DNA of 64,000 nt from Puniceicoccus vermicola (lineage in GTDB: Bacteria; Verrucomicrobiota; Verrucomicrobiia; Opitutales; Puniceicoccaceae). The stretch spans positions 1 through 64,000 of the forward strand of contig NZ_JACHVA010000086.1 in NCBI RefSeq assembly GCF_014230055.1, given 5' to 3'. The first letter of the stretch is position 1; each line of letters opens with the position of its first letter. Shown piece after piece: positions 44,720-54,198 of this stretch. The notes under the pieces were generated by a model. That model ran no database searches. It was not told the DNA's origin and saw only the letters and a list, made by a program, of their open reading frames with translations. A program made the position numbers and the translations under genes.

Positions 44720-46057
44720 TTACTCTTCGGACTCCAGCGACTTATCAATCCGATCTGAATCGAGTTCCTTCTTGGTTTTGAGTCCAAGGTCACGCATACG
44801 CTCGATGGTGCGGACGGCGTTTCCACGACCGGAGACCAACTTGTTCACGGCCTTTTCATGGGCGTTGCGAGCTTGGTCGAGGCGTTGGCCTACTTCATCC
44901 AGATCGTTGGTGAACCCGACAAACTTGTCGTAGAGTTCTCCCCCGAGACGGGCGATCTCCAGCGCGTTGCGGTTTTGTTTTTCCTGGCGCCAGATAGAGG
45001 CGACTGTCTTCAAGGTGGCGAGGAGGGTTGTTGGGGTGACGAGAACCACCTTTTTCGAAAATGCGTAGTCAAAGAGGGAGGAATCCTCCCGCAGAGCTTC
45101 GATAAAGGCTGGCTCGATCGGAATAAAAAGAAGGACGATTTCCGGTGAGCTCAGACCTTCGATGGCGTCGTAGCGTTTGCCCGAAAGTCCATCAATGTGC
45201 GATCGCAGGGAGGCGAGGTGGTCTTTGAGGGCAGCTTTCCGCTCGCCGTCGGTTGCCGCTTCGGTCACCCGAAGGTAGGCGGTCAACGATACCTTGGCAT
45301 CAATGATGATGTGTTTCTCTTCGGGGAGATAGACAATGACATCCGGTTGTAGGCGTCGGCCGTCCTGAGTATGACTCTCCTGAACGCGATATTCTTCCCC
45401 CTTTTGCAGGCCGGAGGTTTCGAGCACTTTCTCTAAAATAAATTCACCCCACATCCCCTGAGTTTTCTGCCCCTGGAGGGCGCGGGTCAGGTTGCGAGCC
45501 TCCTCGCTCATGCTGACACTGGTCTGGCGGAGGTTTTCCAGCTGGGTTTTGAACTCGGTCTGGTGGCTGATGCCTTGCTCCTTGAGTTCGAGGACCGACT
45601 TCTGGAAATCGACCAGCTTCTCGCTAACCGGTTTGAGGATGAGTCCGATCTTTTCCTCTTGGAGAGCGGTGACTTTTTTCGAATTTTGGTCGAGGATTCG
45701 ATTGGAGAGATTCTCAAACTCCTTCGTCAGCCTCACCGCTTCCTCTTCCCGCTGGGCCTTGTATTCATCGAGCCGGGAGCGTGAATTTTCCAGATCAGCC
45801 TCCATGGAAGAAAGGTTTTCACTCAGGGCCAAGATTCGACTCTGATCCCGCTCCCGCTGTTTTTCCAGCTCGGCGAGCCGCTGTTCCCGGTCTTCCAGTT
45901 GGGTCTGTTTGCGCACCGCTTCTTCTTTCCAGCGGGCCAATTCCTCCTCGGAGTCCGGATCCGTCGCGTTCGCGGAGGAAGACTTTCCGACAAAAAAGAG
46001 AGCGATCGCCAATCCGGCCATCACGAGAAGGAGCAGTATCACGTAAATCGGGTCCAT
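44720..46057 (-). CDS. rmuC: DNA recombination protein RmuC
   Basis: The 445-residue protein has an N-terminal membrane helix (VILLLLVMAGLAIALFFVG), a long coiled coil (about 35-170, LEDREQRLAELEKQRERDQS), and a C-terminal restriction-endonuclease-like domain. Family motifs are LQGQKTQGMWGEFILEKVLE, YLPEEKHIIIDAKVSLTAYL with the catalytic-type Asp/Lys, and VLVTPTTLLATLKTVASIWR. RmuC limits inversions at short repeats in E. coli. It is surrounded by the window's densest inverted-repeat DNA, which may be coincidence. Confidence 0.93.
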   Translation of the reverse strand: MDPIYVILLLLVMAGLAIALFFVGKSSSANATDPDSEEELARWKEEAVRKQTQLEDREQRLAELEKQRERDQSRILALSENLSSMEADLENSRSRLDEYKAQREEEAVRLTKEFENLSNRILDQNSKKVTALQEEKIGLILKPVSEKLVDFQKSVLELKEQGISHQTEFKTQLENLRQTSVSMSEEARNLTRALQGQKTQGMWGEFILEKVLETSGLQKGEEYRVQESHTQDGRRLQPDVIVYLPEEKHIIIDAKVSLTAYLRVTEAATDGERKAALKDHLASLRSHIDGLSGKRYDAIEGLSSPEIVLLFIPIEPAFIEALREDSSLFDYAFSKKVVLVTPTTLLATLKTVASIWRQEKQNRNALEIARLGGELYDKFVGFTNDLDEVGQRLDQARNAHEKAVNKLVSGRGNAVRTIERMRDLGLKTKKELDSDRIDKSLESEE

Positions 46058-46127
46058 GAAGAAAGTGAGTCAAAATCAATCCCCGGCTGTCGGCGATACC
46101 GGATTCATCGAAATCTGGAGGAAATCC

Positions 46128-46693
46128 CGTTCTCGCATGACTTTTCCGGCATGAGCTTGTCGAATGCAGTCGTGCGATTGCTGTGCATTGAATCGAAATC
46201 CGAGGTCCGGAAATCTGCCGCGTTGTCACGACCTCTCGCAGGTCGATGCCGAAGGCCAGTTCGACCGAATGACTAAAGTCAATCGGGAACGGCTTTCGTT
46301 CTCGCATGACTTCAGTCGTGCGATTTCCGCGCATGGAATCGAAACCGAGGTCTGGAAATCTGCCGCGTTGTCACGACCTCTCGAAGGTCGACGCCGATGG
46401 CCAGTTCGGCCGAATGACTAAAGTCAATCGGGAACGGCTTTCGTTCTCGCATGACTTTAGCCGTGCGATTTCCGCGCATGGAATCGAAACCGAGATCCGG
46501 AAATCTGCCGCGTTGTCACGACCTCTCGCAGGTCGATGCCGAAGGCCAGTTCGACCGAATGACTAAAGTCAATCGGGAACGGCTTTCGTTCTCGCATGAC
46601 TTCAGTCGTGCGATTTCCGCGCATGGAATCGAAACCGAGGTCCGGAAATTTGCCGCGTTGTCACGACCTCTCGAAGGTCGATGCCGAAGGCCA
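46128..46693 (+). repeat. tandem array of the ~145 bp GACTTTAGTC repeat (four units)
   Basis: GACTAAAGTCAATCGGGAAC recurs at 46271, 46416 and 46561 (exactly 145 bp apart). A fourth, divergent unit comes first (46128-46270); its hairpin is split by an extra 23 bases. Each unit contains GAACG-GCTTT-CGTTC, a GACTTCAGTC or GACTTTAGCC stretch, and a GACCT...AGGTC hairpin. The array fills the gap between the rmuC start and the comM stop. Open frames through it on the plus strand are products of the repeat. Confidence 0.85.
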
Positions 46694-46715
46694 GCAATCC
46701 GTCAATGGCCTCCAT

Positions 46716-48263
46716 TCAATAGAACAGATTCCGGTCGAGACTGCGGTATTGGATCGCCTCGAGAAGATGATTTCCTTCGATTTTCTCCGACTTTGCGAGA
46801 TCGGCAATGGTGCGCGACACTTTGAGAATTCGGTCATAGGCGCGGGCCGAGAGCGAGAGCTCCTCCATGGCGTTTTGCAGGAGGTCACCGAGGCTCTTGT
46901 CGAGACGGCAATATTCGCGAATCTGCCGATGAGACATTAGAGCATTCGCTGTCGCCCGGGTGCCTTGGAAGCGATCCAGTTGGAGTCCTCGTGCTTCGAC
47001 GATGCGCTCCCGGATGGTTGCCGATTTTTCCCCTTCTTTTTCGGTCCGCAGTTCGTCGATGGAGAGAGCCGGGGCTTCAACGTGGATATCGATTCGGTCC
47101 AGGAGCGGTCCGCTGATTTTGGACCGATAGCGTTGAATCTGAGCCGGGGTGCTGCGGGACTCACGGCCTTCGGCTCCGGTGTATCCATCCGGCGTGGGAT
47201 TCATTGCCGCTACCAGCATGATGGAGGAGGGCAGGGTGATCTTTCCGGCGCTACGGGAAATCGTCACCTGACCGTCCTCGAGAGGTTGGCGCAGGACCTC
47301 CAGCGTCGAGCGGCGGAATTCGGGTAACTCGTCGAGAAAGAGAACACCGTTGTGGGCGAGAGAGATCTCCCCAGGTCCCGGAATAGAACCTCCGCCAAGG
47401 AGCCCGACGTCACTGATTGTGTGGTGCGGAGAGCGGAAAGGCCGCTCGAACCACTGCCCGGAATTTTCGTTGCGGGTGATTCCCGCTGCCGAATGAATTC
47501 GGAGAATTTCCAAATATTCCTCGAGTGTCGGCTCCGGCATGATAGTTGGAATCCGCTTGGCGATCATAGACTTCCCGGAGCCTGGAGGGCCGATAATCAA
47601 AAGATTGTGTCCTCCTGCCACCGCGATTTCAACTGCTCGTCGGAGCGCCTGCTGACCCTTGATCTCTGAAAAATCAACGCTCTCGCCTGTGGGGCGTCGC
47701 TGTGTAAAAGGACTTTGTTCGGGACGGGCGGGCTCGATCTGGATCCGCCCGTCGAGAAAGGAGGCAGCTTGCTCGAGAGAGTCGACGGGGTAGACCGGGA
47801 TGTCCGCGACCAAAGCGGCTTCCTGGGCGGTCTTGCGTGGGAGAAGGATTCCGTCTTTGCCCTCGTTGCGCGCGAGAATGGCGAGAGATAGGCCTCCGCG
47901 AATCGGGCAGGTCCGTCCGGATAGCCTCAGCTCTCCGGCGATGAGAAACCGCTCCATGATGTCGGTTCGCAATTGGCTGGTCGCCGAAAGGATGCCCAGG
48001 GCGATGGGCAGATCGAAAATCGGCCCCTCTTTCCGGAGGTGCCCCGGAGCCAGATTGATCGTCGTCCGGGTCCGGGGAATGTCGAAGCCGCTGTTGGCCA
48101 GGGCGGAGGTGACCCGGTCCTGTGATTCTTTAACGGCGGCATCCGGAAGGCCGACTAGCACGAGCTTCGGGTCCCCAACTTCGCCGGTGTTGACCTCGAC
48201 TTGGACGGGCAGCCCATCAATTCCCGAAAGCGCCCCAGACTGAACTACTGCTAGCATGATCAC
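46716..48263 (-). CDS. comM: ComM/YifB, Mg-chelatase-like AAA+ ATPase
   Basis: The 515-residue protein has an N-terminal Lon-like fold ([40 protein letters not shown]), then an AAA+ domain with Walker [21 protein letters not shown], Walker [12 protein letters not shown], the Mg-chelatase signature [19 protein letters not shown], and CRCP-like [10 protein letters not shown]. ComM is a branch-migration helicase needed for natural transformation in several bacteria. The start could be the Met two codons further on. The 3' end abuts the 46.1-46.7 kb repeat array. Confidence 0.94.
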   Translation of the reverse strand: MIMLAVVQSGALSGIDGLPVQVEVNTGEVGDPKLVLVGLPDAAVKESQDRVTSALANSGFDIPRTRTTINLAPGHLRKEGPIFDLPIALGILSATSQLRTDIMERFLIAGELRLSGRTCPIRGGLSLAILARNEGKDGILLPRKTAQEAALVADIPVYPVDSLEQAASFLDGRIQIEPARPEQSPFTQRRPTGESVDFSEIKGQQALRRAVEIAVAGGHNLLIIGPPGSGKSMIAKRIPTIMPEPTLEEYLEILRIHSAAGITRNENSGQWFERPFRSPHHTISDVGLLGGGSIPGPGEISLAHNGVLFLDELPEFRRSTLEVLRQPLEDGQVTISRSAGKITLPSSIMLVAAMNPTPDGYTGAEGRESRSTPAQIQRYRSKISGPLLDRIDIHVEAPALSIDELRTEKEGEKSATIRERIVEARGLQLDRFQGTRATANALMSHRQIREYCRLDKSLGDLLQNAMEELSLSARAYDRILKVSRTIADLAKSEKIEGNHLLEAIQYRSLDRNLFY

Positions 48264-48425
48264 TAGTCAGCCCAAAGAAGGAGCAACTGTCACGCGGAAA
48301 GATCAACCCTCGAAAGATTTGGTCGGAGATGACTTCAGCCGTCTATTCGATGTCCAACTCCAAGAATCCCGACAGAAATCGAGCATTGGCACCGAGGAGC
48401 CTCTCCATGCTATAGTTTCCCCTTT

Positions 48426-48755
48426 ATGAACAAGAAACTCGTTCGAGCCTGCGAATCCTTCTCCGAAGGAAATGTTGAAACCATGGTCGATTTTATCTCG
48501 CCGGAGGTTGAATGGAACATCGTTGGAGAGAAGACCATCACCGGGCTGGAGGATTTGCTTCAATTTTGCGAGGAAATGGCGGAAGCAGGGTGCCCGGAAT
48601 TTCACAATACCCATACGACCGTGAGTGTTTCGCAAATCGTGGTGGAGGGATCCGAACAGAAAGAAAATGGGGTTTTCTACTGCGACTCGTACACGATCGC
48701 CAAAGGGAAGATTGCCGAGATTCGCTCTTACGGCATCATGCCTCAATCGGATTAG
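48426..48755 (+). CDS. SnoaL/NTF2-like protein
   Basis: The 109-residue protein has the SnoaL/NTF2-like pattern: KKLVRACESFSEGNVETMVD, FISPEVEWNIVGEKTITG, LEDLLQFCEEMAEAG, then strands with NGVFYCDSYTIAKGKIAEIR. The Asp/Glu-Trp core of the family is present (VEWNI). Members are small enzymes or ligand-binding proteins with varied roles; the ligand here is unknown. It has no close operon partner except the membrane protein 56 bp downstream. Confidence 0.75.
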   Translation: MNKKLVRACESFSEGNVETMVDFISPEVEWNIVGEKTITGLEDLLQFCEEMAEAGCPEFHNTHTTVSVSQIVVEGSEQKENGVFYCDSYTIAKGKIAEIRSYGIMPQSD

Positions 48756-48811
48756 ACGGGTTCAGGAGGCATGCCTCGCTAACTGAAGCCCCCTGAAGAC
48801 GACTCTTTCCT

Positions 48812-49351
48812 GTGGATTTGCAGTTCTTCATCAATCTTGCCACACGAATACTGTGGGGACTTCCAGCTGTTGTCGCCTCGTTGGCGGGGATGGTCGTTCT
48901 CGGCACCTATCTCTTTAAAGAGCGGCAGTTGGGACGTCCTTGGCTTTTCTTCCTACTTCTCTTCGTGTTCGTCGTGAACTCTCTGCCCCAATGGTTCTGG
49001 GGAGTGAAAGGGGATGATTCCTTTGGGGCGTCTCTGCGAGAGTGGACGCAATGGGTTTTGGGAATTAGCCCCATTTTTGCGATTTGGCTGGAAACGCTGC
49101 GACCCGTCTTGCCACCGCCCGGCGAAATGCGGGCTGAGGTTTTCTGGCGGACCATCCGCACGATCATTTATCCGCGATCCCAAATGATGATTTTTGCAAT
49201 CAGTCTTACCTTCCTCCCCGCATTTCTTGTCTACGATCAGGAGAAAGTCGGATTTAGTTTGGCGGTCAATGCGGGCGTAGGACTCCTGTTTTGCTTTTTG
49301 TTCATGCCGCGGAAGAAGAATCGTAACCGTCCGTCTTCCGTTAGCGCATGA
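48812..49351 (+). CDS. membrane protein of unknown function
   Basis: The 179-residue product starts at a GTG, with about four to five hydrophobic segments (LWGLPAVVASLAGMVVLGTY, PWLFFLLLFVFVVNSLPQWF, WTQWVLGISPIFAIWLETLR, MMIFAISLTFLPAFLVYD, LAVNAGVGLLFCFLFM) and a basic Pro/Ser-rich C-terminal tail. I recognise no family. It lies on the plus strand 56 bp behind the NTF2-like gene. Confidence 0.5.
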   Translation: MDLQFFINLATRILWGLPAVVASLAGMVVLGTYLFKERQLGRPWLFFLLLFVFVVNSLPQWFWGVKGDDSFGASLREWTQWVLGISPIFAIWLETLRPVLPPPGEMRAEVFWRTIRTIIYPRSQMMIFAISLTFLPAFLVYDQEKVGFSLAVNAGVGLLFCFLFMPRKKNRNRPSSVSA

Positions 49352-49460
49352 CTTTTCTGGCATGAGCTCGTCGAATGCAGTCGTGCGATTTCGCGGCATG
49401 AATCGTCCACTAAGTCCCGAAACGTTGCATAATGCCACAACCTCTCAAAGTTCGGTTCCT
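49345..49460 (+). repeat. diverged copy of the GACTTTAGTC repeat with a 23-base insertion
   Basis: GCGCATGACTTTTCTGGCAT (49344-49363), then CAGTCGTGCGATTTC, repeats the hairpin region. A 23-base insertion separates GACTT and CAGTC, matching the unit at 46134. It lies just after the membrane protein stop. Confidence 0.65.
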
Positions 49461-49515
49461 GCCAACGACTGAGCTCGATGCATTTACGACGAGACAGTCA
49501 ATCGTTGGAACCGTC

Positions 49516-49998
49516 TCAGCTCTCCGAAGTTTCGAGGAAGTCGATGGTTTGCGACCGGTTTAGGTAGTGAGCCCTTTTCAGTTCTTGGCCGTTGGCGTCG
49601 AGGACGATAAGGGTGGGGATGCCACGGATGCCGAAGCTTTCGAGAATCGGGCCGTTTTCGGGAACATCGACGTCGAGTTCAACGGGAATGTAATTTTCCC
49701 GCAATACCGCTTTTACTTCATCGTCGGGCCAGACCTTGATGTCCATGAGATTGCAGGGTGGGCACCAATCGGCCGAAACGCGTACGAGAACTCGCTGATC
49801 TTCGGAGTTTGCTTTTTCGATAGCGCTGGCAAGACCGGTTTCCCAGGCAATGGGATCGGGGTCGTTGGCAGCTGTATGTTCAGATTGAATACGATCGGCA
49901 ATGAGCCAAGTGGCAGCGGCAATCGTTGGCAGGATGACGAGAAGAAACAGAGGAAGCCGTTTCTTTTTCGAGGTGGGTTGAGCGATGCGTTCTTTCAT
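49516..49998 (-). CDS. membrane-anchored thioredoxin-like protein
   Basis: The 160-residue protein has an N-terminal signal anchor (about residues 14-34, RLPLFLLVILPTIAAATWLI), then a thioredoxin domain with the redox motif CPPC (Cys79-Cys82) in SADWCPPCNLMDIKVWPDD and cis-Pro in GIRGIPTLIVLD. CPPC is typical of DsbD-gamma-like/TlpA-like periplasmic thioredoxins. It follows the ArsR-rhodanese gene by 59 bp on the same strand, so it is probably in that regulator's operon. Confidence 0.88.
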   Translation of the reverse strand: MKERIAQPTSKKKRLPLFLLVILPTIAAATWLIADRIQSEHTAANDPDPIAWETGLASAIEKANSEDQRVLVRVSADWCPPCNLMDIKVWPDDEVKAVLRENYIPVELDVDVPENGPILESFGIRGIPTLIVLDANGQELKRAHYLNRSQTIDFLETSES

Positions 49999-50057
49999 GA
50001 GAGGAGATGGGTTGAATTGAATCCGACTGTTGCCGATGCGTCAGCGGGTGTGAGGTT

Positions 50058-50735
50058 TTAGGAAAGGGAAGGATCCGGGTACGAGTCTCCCGGAGTTAAA
50101 TCACCAACGCTGGCCCGCCATTCCAGGACGCCCAATCTCAGGCGTTGCGTCGGTAGGCCGAAGTCGTTGAGGGTTTCGACGCTCTCTAGCGCCTTTGCGC
50201 ACCAAGGGCCCCGACAGTATCCGACAGCCGGCCTTTGCGGGTCAAAGCGGTCGATGGAATTTTTGGAAAGTTGGGTAAACGGTAATGACTGGGCTCCCGG
50301 CACGTGCCCATGGTGGAACTCTCTCTCGGTTCGAAAATCGAGAAGGTGGATTTGTGCATCCCGGACATCCCGAATCAATCGATCCATGTCCGTCTCGCGA
50401 TAGAGGTAGGGATCCTCATCGGCGATACGGCCAGCTTCCCGGAGCGAGGGATCGAGAGTTTCTGCCACCCGCGATGCGGTTGAGAGGAGTTCGAAGACCT
50501 CGGGTGCTTTTACTTGGCAAAAAACCTCCCTCCCGACTTTCTCGCTTTCGATCAGCCCTGATGTCCGAAGTGGCTTCAAGTGAGCGCTGACACTGGCGAT
50601 AGATCCGCCTGTCTCGGAAGCGAGTTCTCCCACCGTCCAAGGGCATTGCGCCAGGAGATTGAGGAGGTGAAGACGGGGCGGGCTGGCCAGAGCCTGACAA
50701 AGTTGAGCCGTTTGGCGGTGATGGAGGCGAGACAT
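50058..50735 (-). CDS. ArsR-family regulator fused to a rhodanese domain
   Basis: The 225-residue protein has an ArsR-type winged helix (about 1-95: LCQALASPPRLHLLNLLAQC, SVSAHLKPLRTSGLIESEKV) followed by a rhodanese domain (about 110-215). In the latter, QIHLLDFRTEREFHHGHVPG precedes the catalytic-loop Cys174 in YCRGPWCAKALE. The fusion is known in sulfur- and thiol-responsive regulators. Additional Cys13, Cys31 and Cys73 lie in the DNA-binding half and may sense thiols. It likely represses itself through the palindrome upstream and controls the thioredoxin gene. Confidence 0.9.
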   Translation of the reverse strand: MSRLHHRQTAQLCQALASPPRLHLLNLLAQCPWTVGELASETGGSIASVSAHLKPLRTSGLIESEKVGREVFCQVKAPEVFELLSTASRVAETLDPSLREAGRIADEDPYLYRETDMDRLIRDVRDAQIHLLDFRTEREFHHGHVPGAQSLPFTQLSKNSIDRFDPQRPAVGYCRGPWCAKALESVETLNDFGLPTQRLRLGVLEWRASVGDLTPGDSYPDPSLS

Positions 50736-50761
50736 GATCTAAGTACTAGGGACTATATTTT

Positions 50762-50779
50762 AATAATCAAACGATTATT
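50762..50779. promoter_or_regulatory. candidate ArsR operator palindrome
   Basis: AATAATC (50762-50768), AAAC, GATTATT (50773-50779) is a perfect 7 bp inverted repeat about 27 bp upstream of the ArsR-rhodanese start. It is AT-rich, as ArsR-family operators are, and lies near an AT-rich stretch (ATATTTTA) that could hold the promoter. The remaining part of the gap 50780-51048 shows no gene or motif that I recognise. Confidence 0.55.
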
Positions 50780-51048
50780 TGAATTTCCCATTTTTTAAAT
50801 TCCGCTTTATTGCGGCTTTTATACCGAATTGACGGAGTCGATTCGCGTTCGACCCCTTCCGGAACGCGGTGATGGTTCTCACCCGAAAAGGAGTAACTTC
50901 GCTAGGACAACCTCAATCCCTTGGCCGTTTGACTTGTGGCACCTCCGAAAGGCTCATTGTGGAGATAGCGCGCATGAAGCCGTTCACCTGTCCCGTGAAG
51001 GCTCATCGCTCTCCTCGGGATTTCCTCGCCGAACGACCGGGCACACCT

Positions 51049-54000
51049 TTATCCGCCAGCGGGCCGTCCCGTAATCTTCTGGACCAAAGTGAGTAGAAGA
51101 TGTAGCAAGGAGGGGAGGAATACGAGAGTGACCACGGTCGAGAAGAGCAATCCGAAGAGAACAATTGCGCCTACACCCCGATAGAGCTCGGTTCCGGCTC
51201 CGGGAAAGAGAACCAACGGGAGAATCCCGACCACCGTGGTCGTCGTCGACATTAGGATTGGACGCAAACGCGAGAGGGTGGCGTCTTCAATGGCGGCGGA
51301 AAGATCCGCTCCTTCCTTCAGCGCATCAATGGTACGGGTGACGATAAGAATCGGATTATTCACTACGGTCCCAAGAAGGATGAGGAACCCGAGCATGGTG
51401 ATCATGTCGAATGGCTGATATATCGAACCGAATCCGAACCAGGACAAGCCAGTTCCCGCCAAATTGAGGATCCAGAGTCCTCCAATTCCTCCGGCGATCC
51501 CGATTGGGACCGTAGCGAGGATGATGAGGGGATAACCCCAGTGAGAGAATACGGCGGTTAGCAAAAGATAGGAAAGGATGAGCGCGATGAGAAAATTCCC
51601 GGTCAACGATTCACGGGTTTCCTGCAATTGGTCTCCAGCCCCCGTGACGTCGATGGTGACTCCTTCCGGCACAATGCCTTCCTCGCGTAGCGCCTCGACG
51701 AGATCTGACTGAACGCGATTGACTGCGGTCTCGAGTGCAACATCGGGCGGAGGAATTATGTTGAGCGTAACGGTGCGATCGCCATTGAGCCGCCGGATCG
51801 AGGCGGTATCGACCCGTTCAACCAAATCGGCGACTGCGCCGACCGTCGTGACTCCACCGACCGGAGCGTAAAGCGGCATGCCGCTAAGTTCATCGAGCGA
51901 CTCCGCCTCACGCCCCTGTCCCGAGAGGAAGACATCGATCCGTTCTCCATCGAGGATGAATTCATCGACGAACGCTCCATCAGTGAGGGCGGCAACGGAG
52001 TATCCGAAAGCCTCATTGGAGAAACCTAACTCAGCGATGTGTTCCCAGTCCGGAATGACCTCAACCATCGGCTGCTGAAGGGTAAGGGCAGAGGGCTCCG
52101 AATTGACTTCGGGGCCTTCAAAAATTTCTTGCGCTCTGCGATAGGCTGCTTCCGCGACCGCGTAGATTTCGGCCAATCCGGGACCGGATATATCGAGATT
52201 TACACTTCGTGATCCACCGTCGTTGCTGCTGATGATTGATCCCCGCGAATTGAAATTCCGGATACCGGGATAATCTTTAAAGAAATCGGATAGGGCCTCA
52301 CTCAGATCGTCGATCCGTGCCGGGTCGACCGTCTCTCCAATGATGAAAAGAGACTCACCACTGACATTGACAAGGAACCATTCGATTTCGGGGATCGATT
52401 CATCCGGACGGTCGCCGGGATTCGAGTTCGATTTCAAATAGGGAAGAAACTGATCGTGGACCTCTTGAGCCAAGGCATCCATCGTCTCCAGATTATAGCC
52501 AGGTGGAGCGATGACGCGGGCGAAGATTTTTGCCTCTTCCCCTTCGGGAAGATACTCCGCAGGGGGAGTCAGCCAATAGAGAATCGAGCCGCTGACGATT
52601 GCCACGATCCCGATTCCTCCGGCTGCCCAGCCTCGCGAGTAACTCAGCCGACGAACCATGACGGTAAAGTAGCGGTAGACTCCCTTTGAGTTCTTGTTCT
52701 TGGTGCCGACCCCCAATTTCTTTAGATGCACACTTGCGGTCGGAATCACTGAGATCGCTACCAGCATGGAAGCGATGATTGAGGCGGAAATTGCGATGGA
52801 TATGTCGGAGAAAAGTTGCCCAGCTTCCTCCTCGATGAGCCAAACCGGCGCGAAGACAATCACGGTGGTCATCGTCGATGCGAGAACGGAACTCCATACC
52901 TCCCGCACTCCCCGGAGGGCAGATTCGAGAGGGTTGTGCCCGGCACGCCTCTGTTTTTCGATGGACTCCAGCACCACAATCGCATTGTCGAGAGTCATTC
53001 CGATGGCGAAGGCGACACCGGCAAGTGAAATGACATTAATGGTTCTCCCCGCGGCAAGAAGCCCGATGAAGGCAGCGATGGTACAAGCCGGAATCCCGAT
53101 GACGCAGATGGCGGTGGCTGAGAAAGAGCGCAGGAAGAGAAACAGAACCACGGTTGCCGCGATCGCTCCGACAATCAGGTTTCGCCAGACGTTGGCGACT
53201 GACGCCTCGACGTATCGGACATCGTCGGTCGTTTTGATCAACTCCAGATCTACAGGGGCCAAGACTTGTTGATTGATACTCTCTACCGCCTCGGTCATCG
53301 CCTCTTTGATCTCGATCACATTGGAACCCACTTCGCGGGAAACACTGAGTCGGATGGTCGGGCGGCCATCCTGATAGGACCGCCCGCGTGCTTCGTAGAG
53401 ACCCAGTCGAATCGTAGCGACATCTCCCAAGGTGGTGACGGCGTCTCCTTCGCGCTTGAGAACGGTTTTCGCGAGATCGGTTGGATCCTCCGAACGACCC
53501 ACCGTTCGCACCAGGTAGCGCCGTTTCCCCTCATCAATGTCACCAGCCGAGATGTCGTTGTTCCGGTCACGAAGGGCCGAGCGGACATCCTCCAAAGTCA
53601 GACCCGCCGAGGAAAGTCGAGCGAGGTCGATCCTGATCTGGATCTGACGCTCGGGGGCTCCGCTCACCGAAACCTGGGAAACGCCCGGAACCCTTTCCAT
53701 GCGGGGGCGAACGCGATTATCGATAAAATCACGAAGTTGAAGGACCTCCTCTGGCGTTCTTGAGCCCGAGGTGTCATAAACTCCGTAATACATGAAGGCA
53801 TTTTCCGAAAACGAGGAAGCATAGACCCTCGGTTCGTCGACGTTCTCGGGATAGGAGGGAACTTGGCTCAGCGCGTTGATCACTCGTATGAGGGCGTCGT
53901 TGACATCGACGGAGGAGGGGAATTCCAACTCAATCGAGGCTTCTCCGGTCGACGCGTTCGAGATCATCCGACTCACGCCTGTCACGGTGCTCAGATAGTC

Positions 54001-54198
54001 TTCCTGCTGGATCAGGATCTCCTGCTCCACATCCTGAGGCGTCGCTCCCGGCCACTCAGTGACGACGGAGATCGTGCGCACCTCGAGATCCGGTATCATC
54101 TGCACGGGAATCCGCAAAGCGGCGGCGATCCCGAGAACGCAGATCAGCAGCGTGAAGACGGCAACTTGTACGCCGTGTTTGATGCACCAGTCAAACAT
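51049..54198 (-). CDS. RND-family efflux/multidrug transporter permease
   Basis: The 1049-residue inner-membrane proton-driven pump of AcrB type starts MFDWCIKHGVQVAVFTLLIC. It has large periplasmic loops, the family motif TEWPGATPQDVEQEI and a GMTLDNAIVVLESIEKQ stretch in transmembrane helix 4, with one Asp where AcrB-type pumps often carry two. Its start overlaps the adaptor gene's stop by one base. No outer-membrane factor (TolC-like) gene is in the window. Confidence 0.93.
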   Translation of the reverse strand: MFDWCIKHGVQVAVFTLLICVLGIAAALRIPVQMIPDLEVRTISVVTEWPGATPQDVEQEILIQQEDYLSTVTGVSRMISNASTGEASIELEFPSSVDVNDALIRVINALSQVPSYPENVDEPRVYASSFSENAFMYYGVYDTSGSRTPEEVLQLRDFIDNRVRPRMERVPGVSQVSVSGAPERQIQIRIDLARLSSAGLTLEDVRSALRDRNNDISAGDIDEGKRRYLVRTVGRSEDPTDLAKTVLKREGDAVTTLGDVATIRLGLYEARGRSYQDGRPTIRLSVSREVGSNVIEIKEAMTEAVESINQQVLAPVDLELIKTTDDVRYVEASVANVWRNLIVGAIAATVVLFLFLRSFSATAICVIGIPACTIAAFIGLLAAGRTINVISLAGVAFAIGMTLDNAIVVLESIEKQRRAGHNPLESALRGVREVWSSVLASTMTTVIVFAPVWLIEEEAGQLFSDISIAISASIIASMLVAISVIPTASVHLKKLGVGTKNKNSKGVYRYFTVMVRRLSYSRGWAAGGIGIVAIVSGSILYWLTPPAEYLPEGEEAKIFARVIAPPGYNLETMDALAQEVHDQFLPYLKSNSNPGDRPDESIPEIEWFLVNVSGESLFIIGETVDPARIDDLSEALSDFFKDYPGIRNFNSRGSIISSNDGGSRSVNLDISGPGLAEIYAVAEAAYRRAQEIFEGPEVNSEPSALTLQQPMVEVIPDWEHIAELGFSNEAFGYSVAALTDGAFVDEFILDGERIDVFLSGQGREAESLDELSGMPLYAPVGGVTTVGAVADLVERVDTASIRRLNGDRTVTLNIIPPPDVALETAVNRVQSDLVEALREEGIVPEGVTIDVTGAGDQLQETRESLTGNFLIALILSYLLLTAVFSHWGYPLIILATVPIGIAGGIGGLWILNLAGTGLSWFGFGSIYQPFDMITMLGFLILLGTVVNNPILIVTRTIDALKEGADLSAAIEDATLSRLRPILMSTTTTVVGILPLVLFPGAGTELYRGVGAIVLFGLLFSTVVTLVFLPSLLHLLLTLVQKITGRPAGG

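Noticed and set aside
46164-46940. Overlapping plus-strand ORFs of 85-124 residues
   Set aside because: They repeat the same peptide because they are read through the 145 bp tandem array, and the last ones run into comM antisense.
50869-51096. 75-residue plus-strand ORF in the ArsR-RND gap
   Set aside because: Arg/Ser/Pro-rich, no family, and it overlaps the RND gene's end on the other strand.
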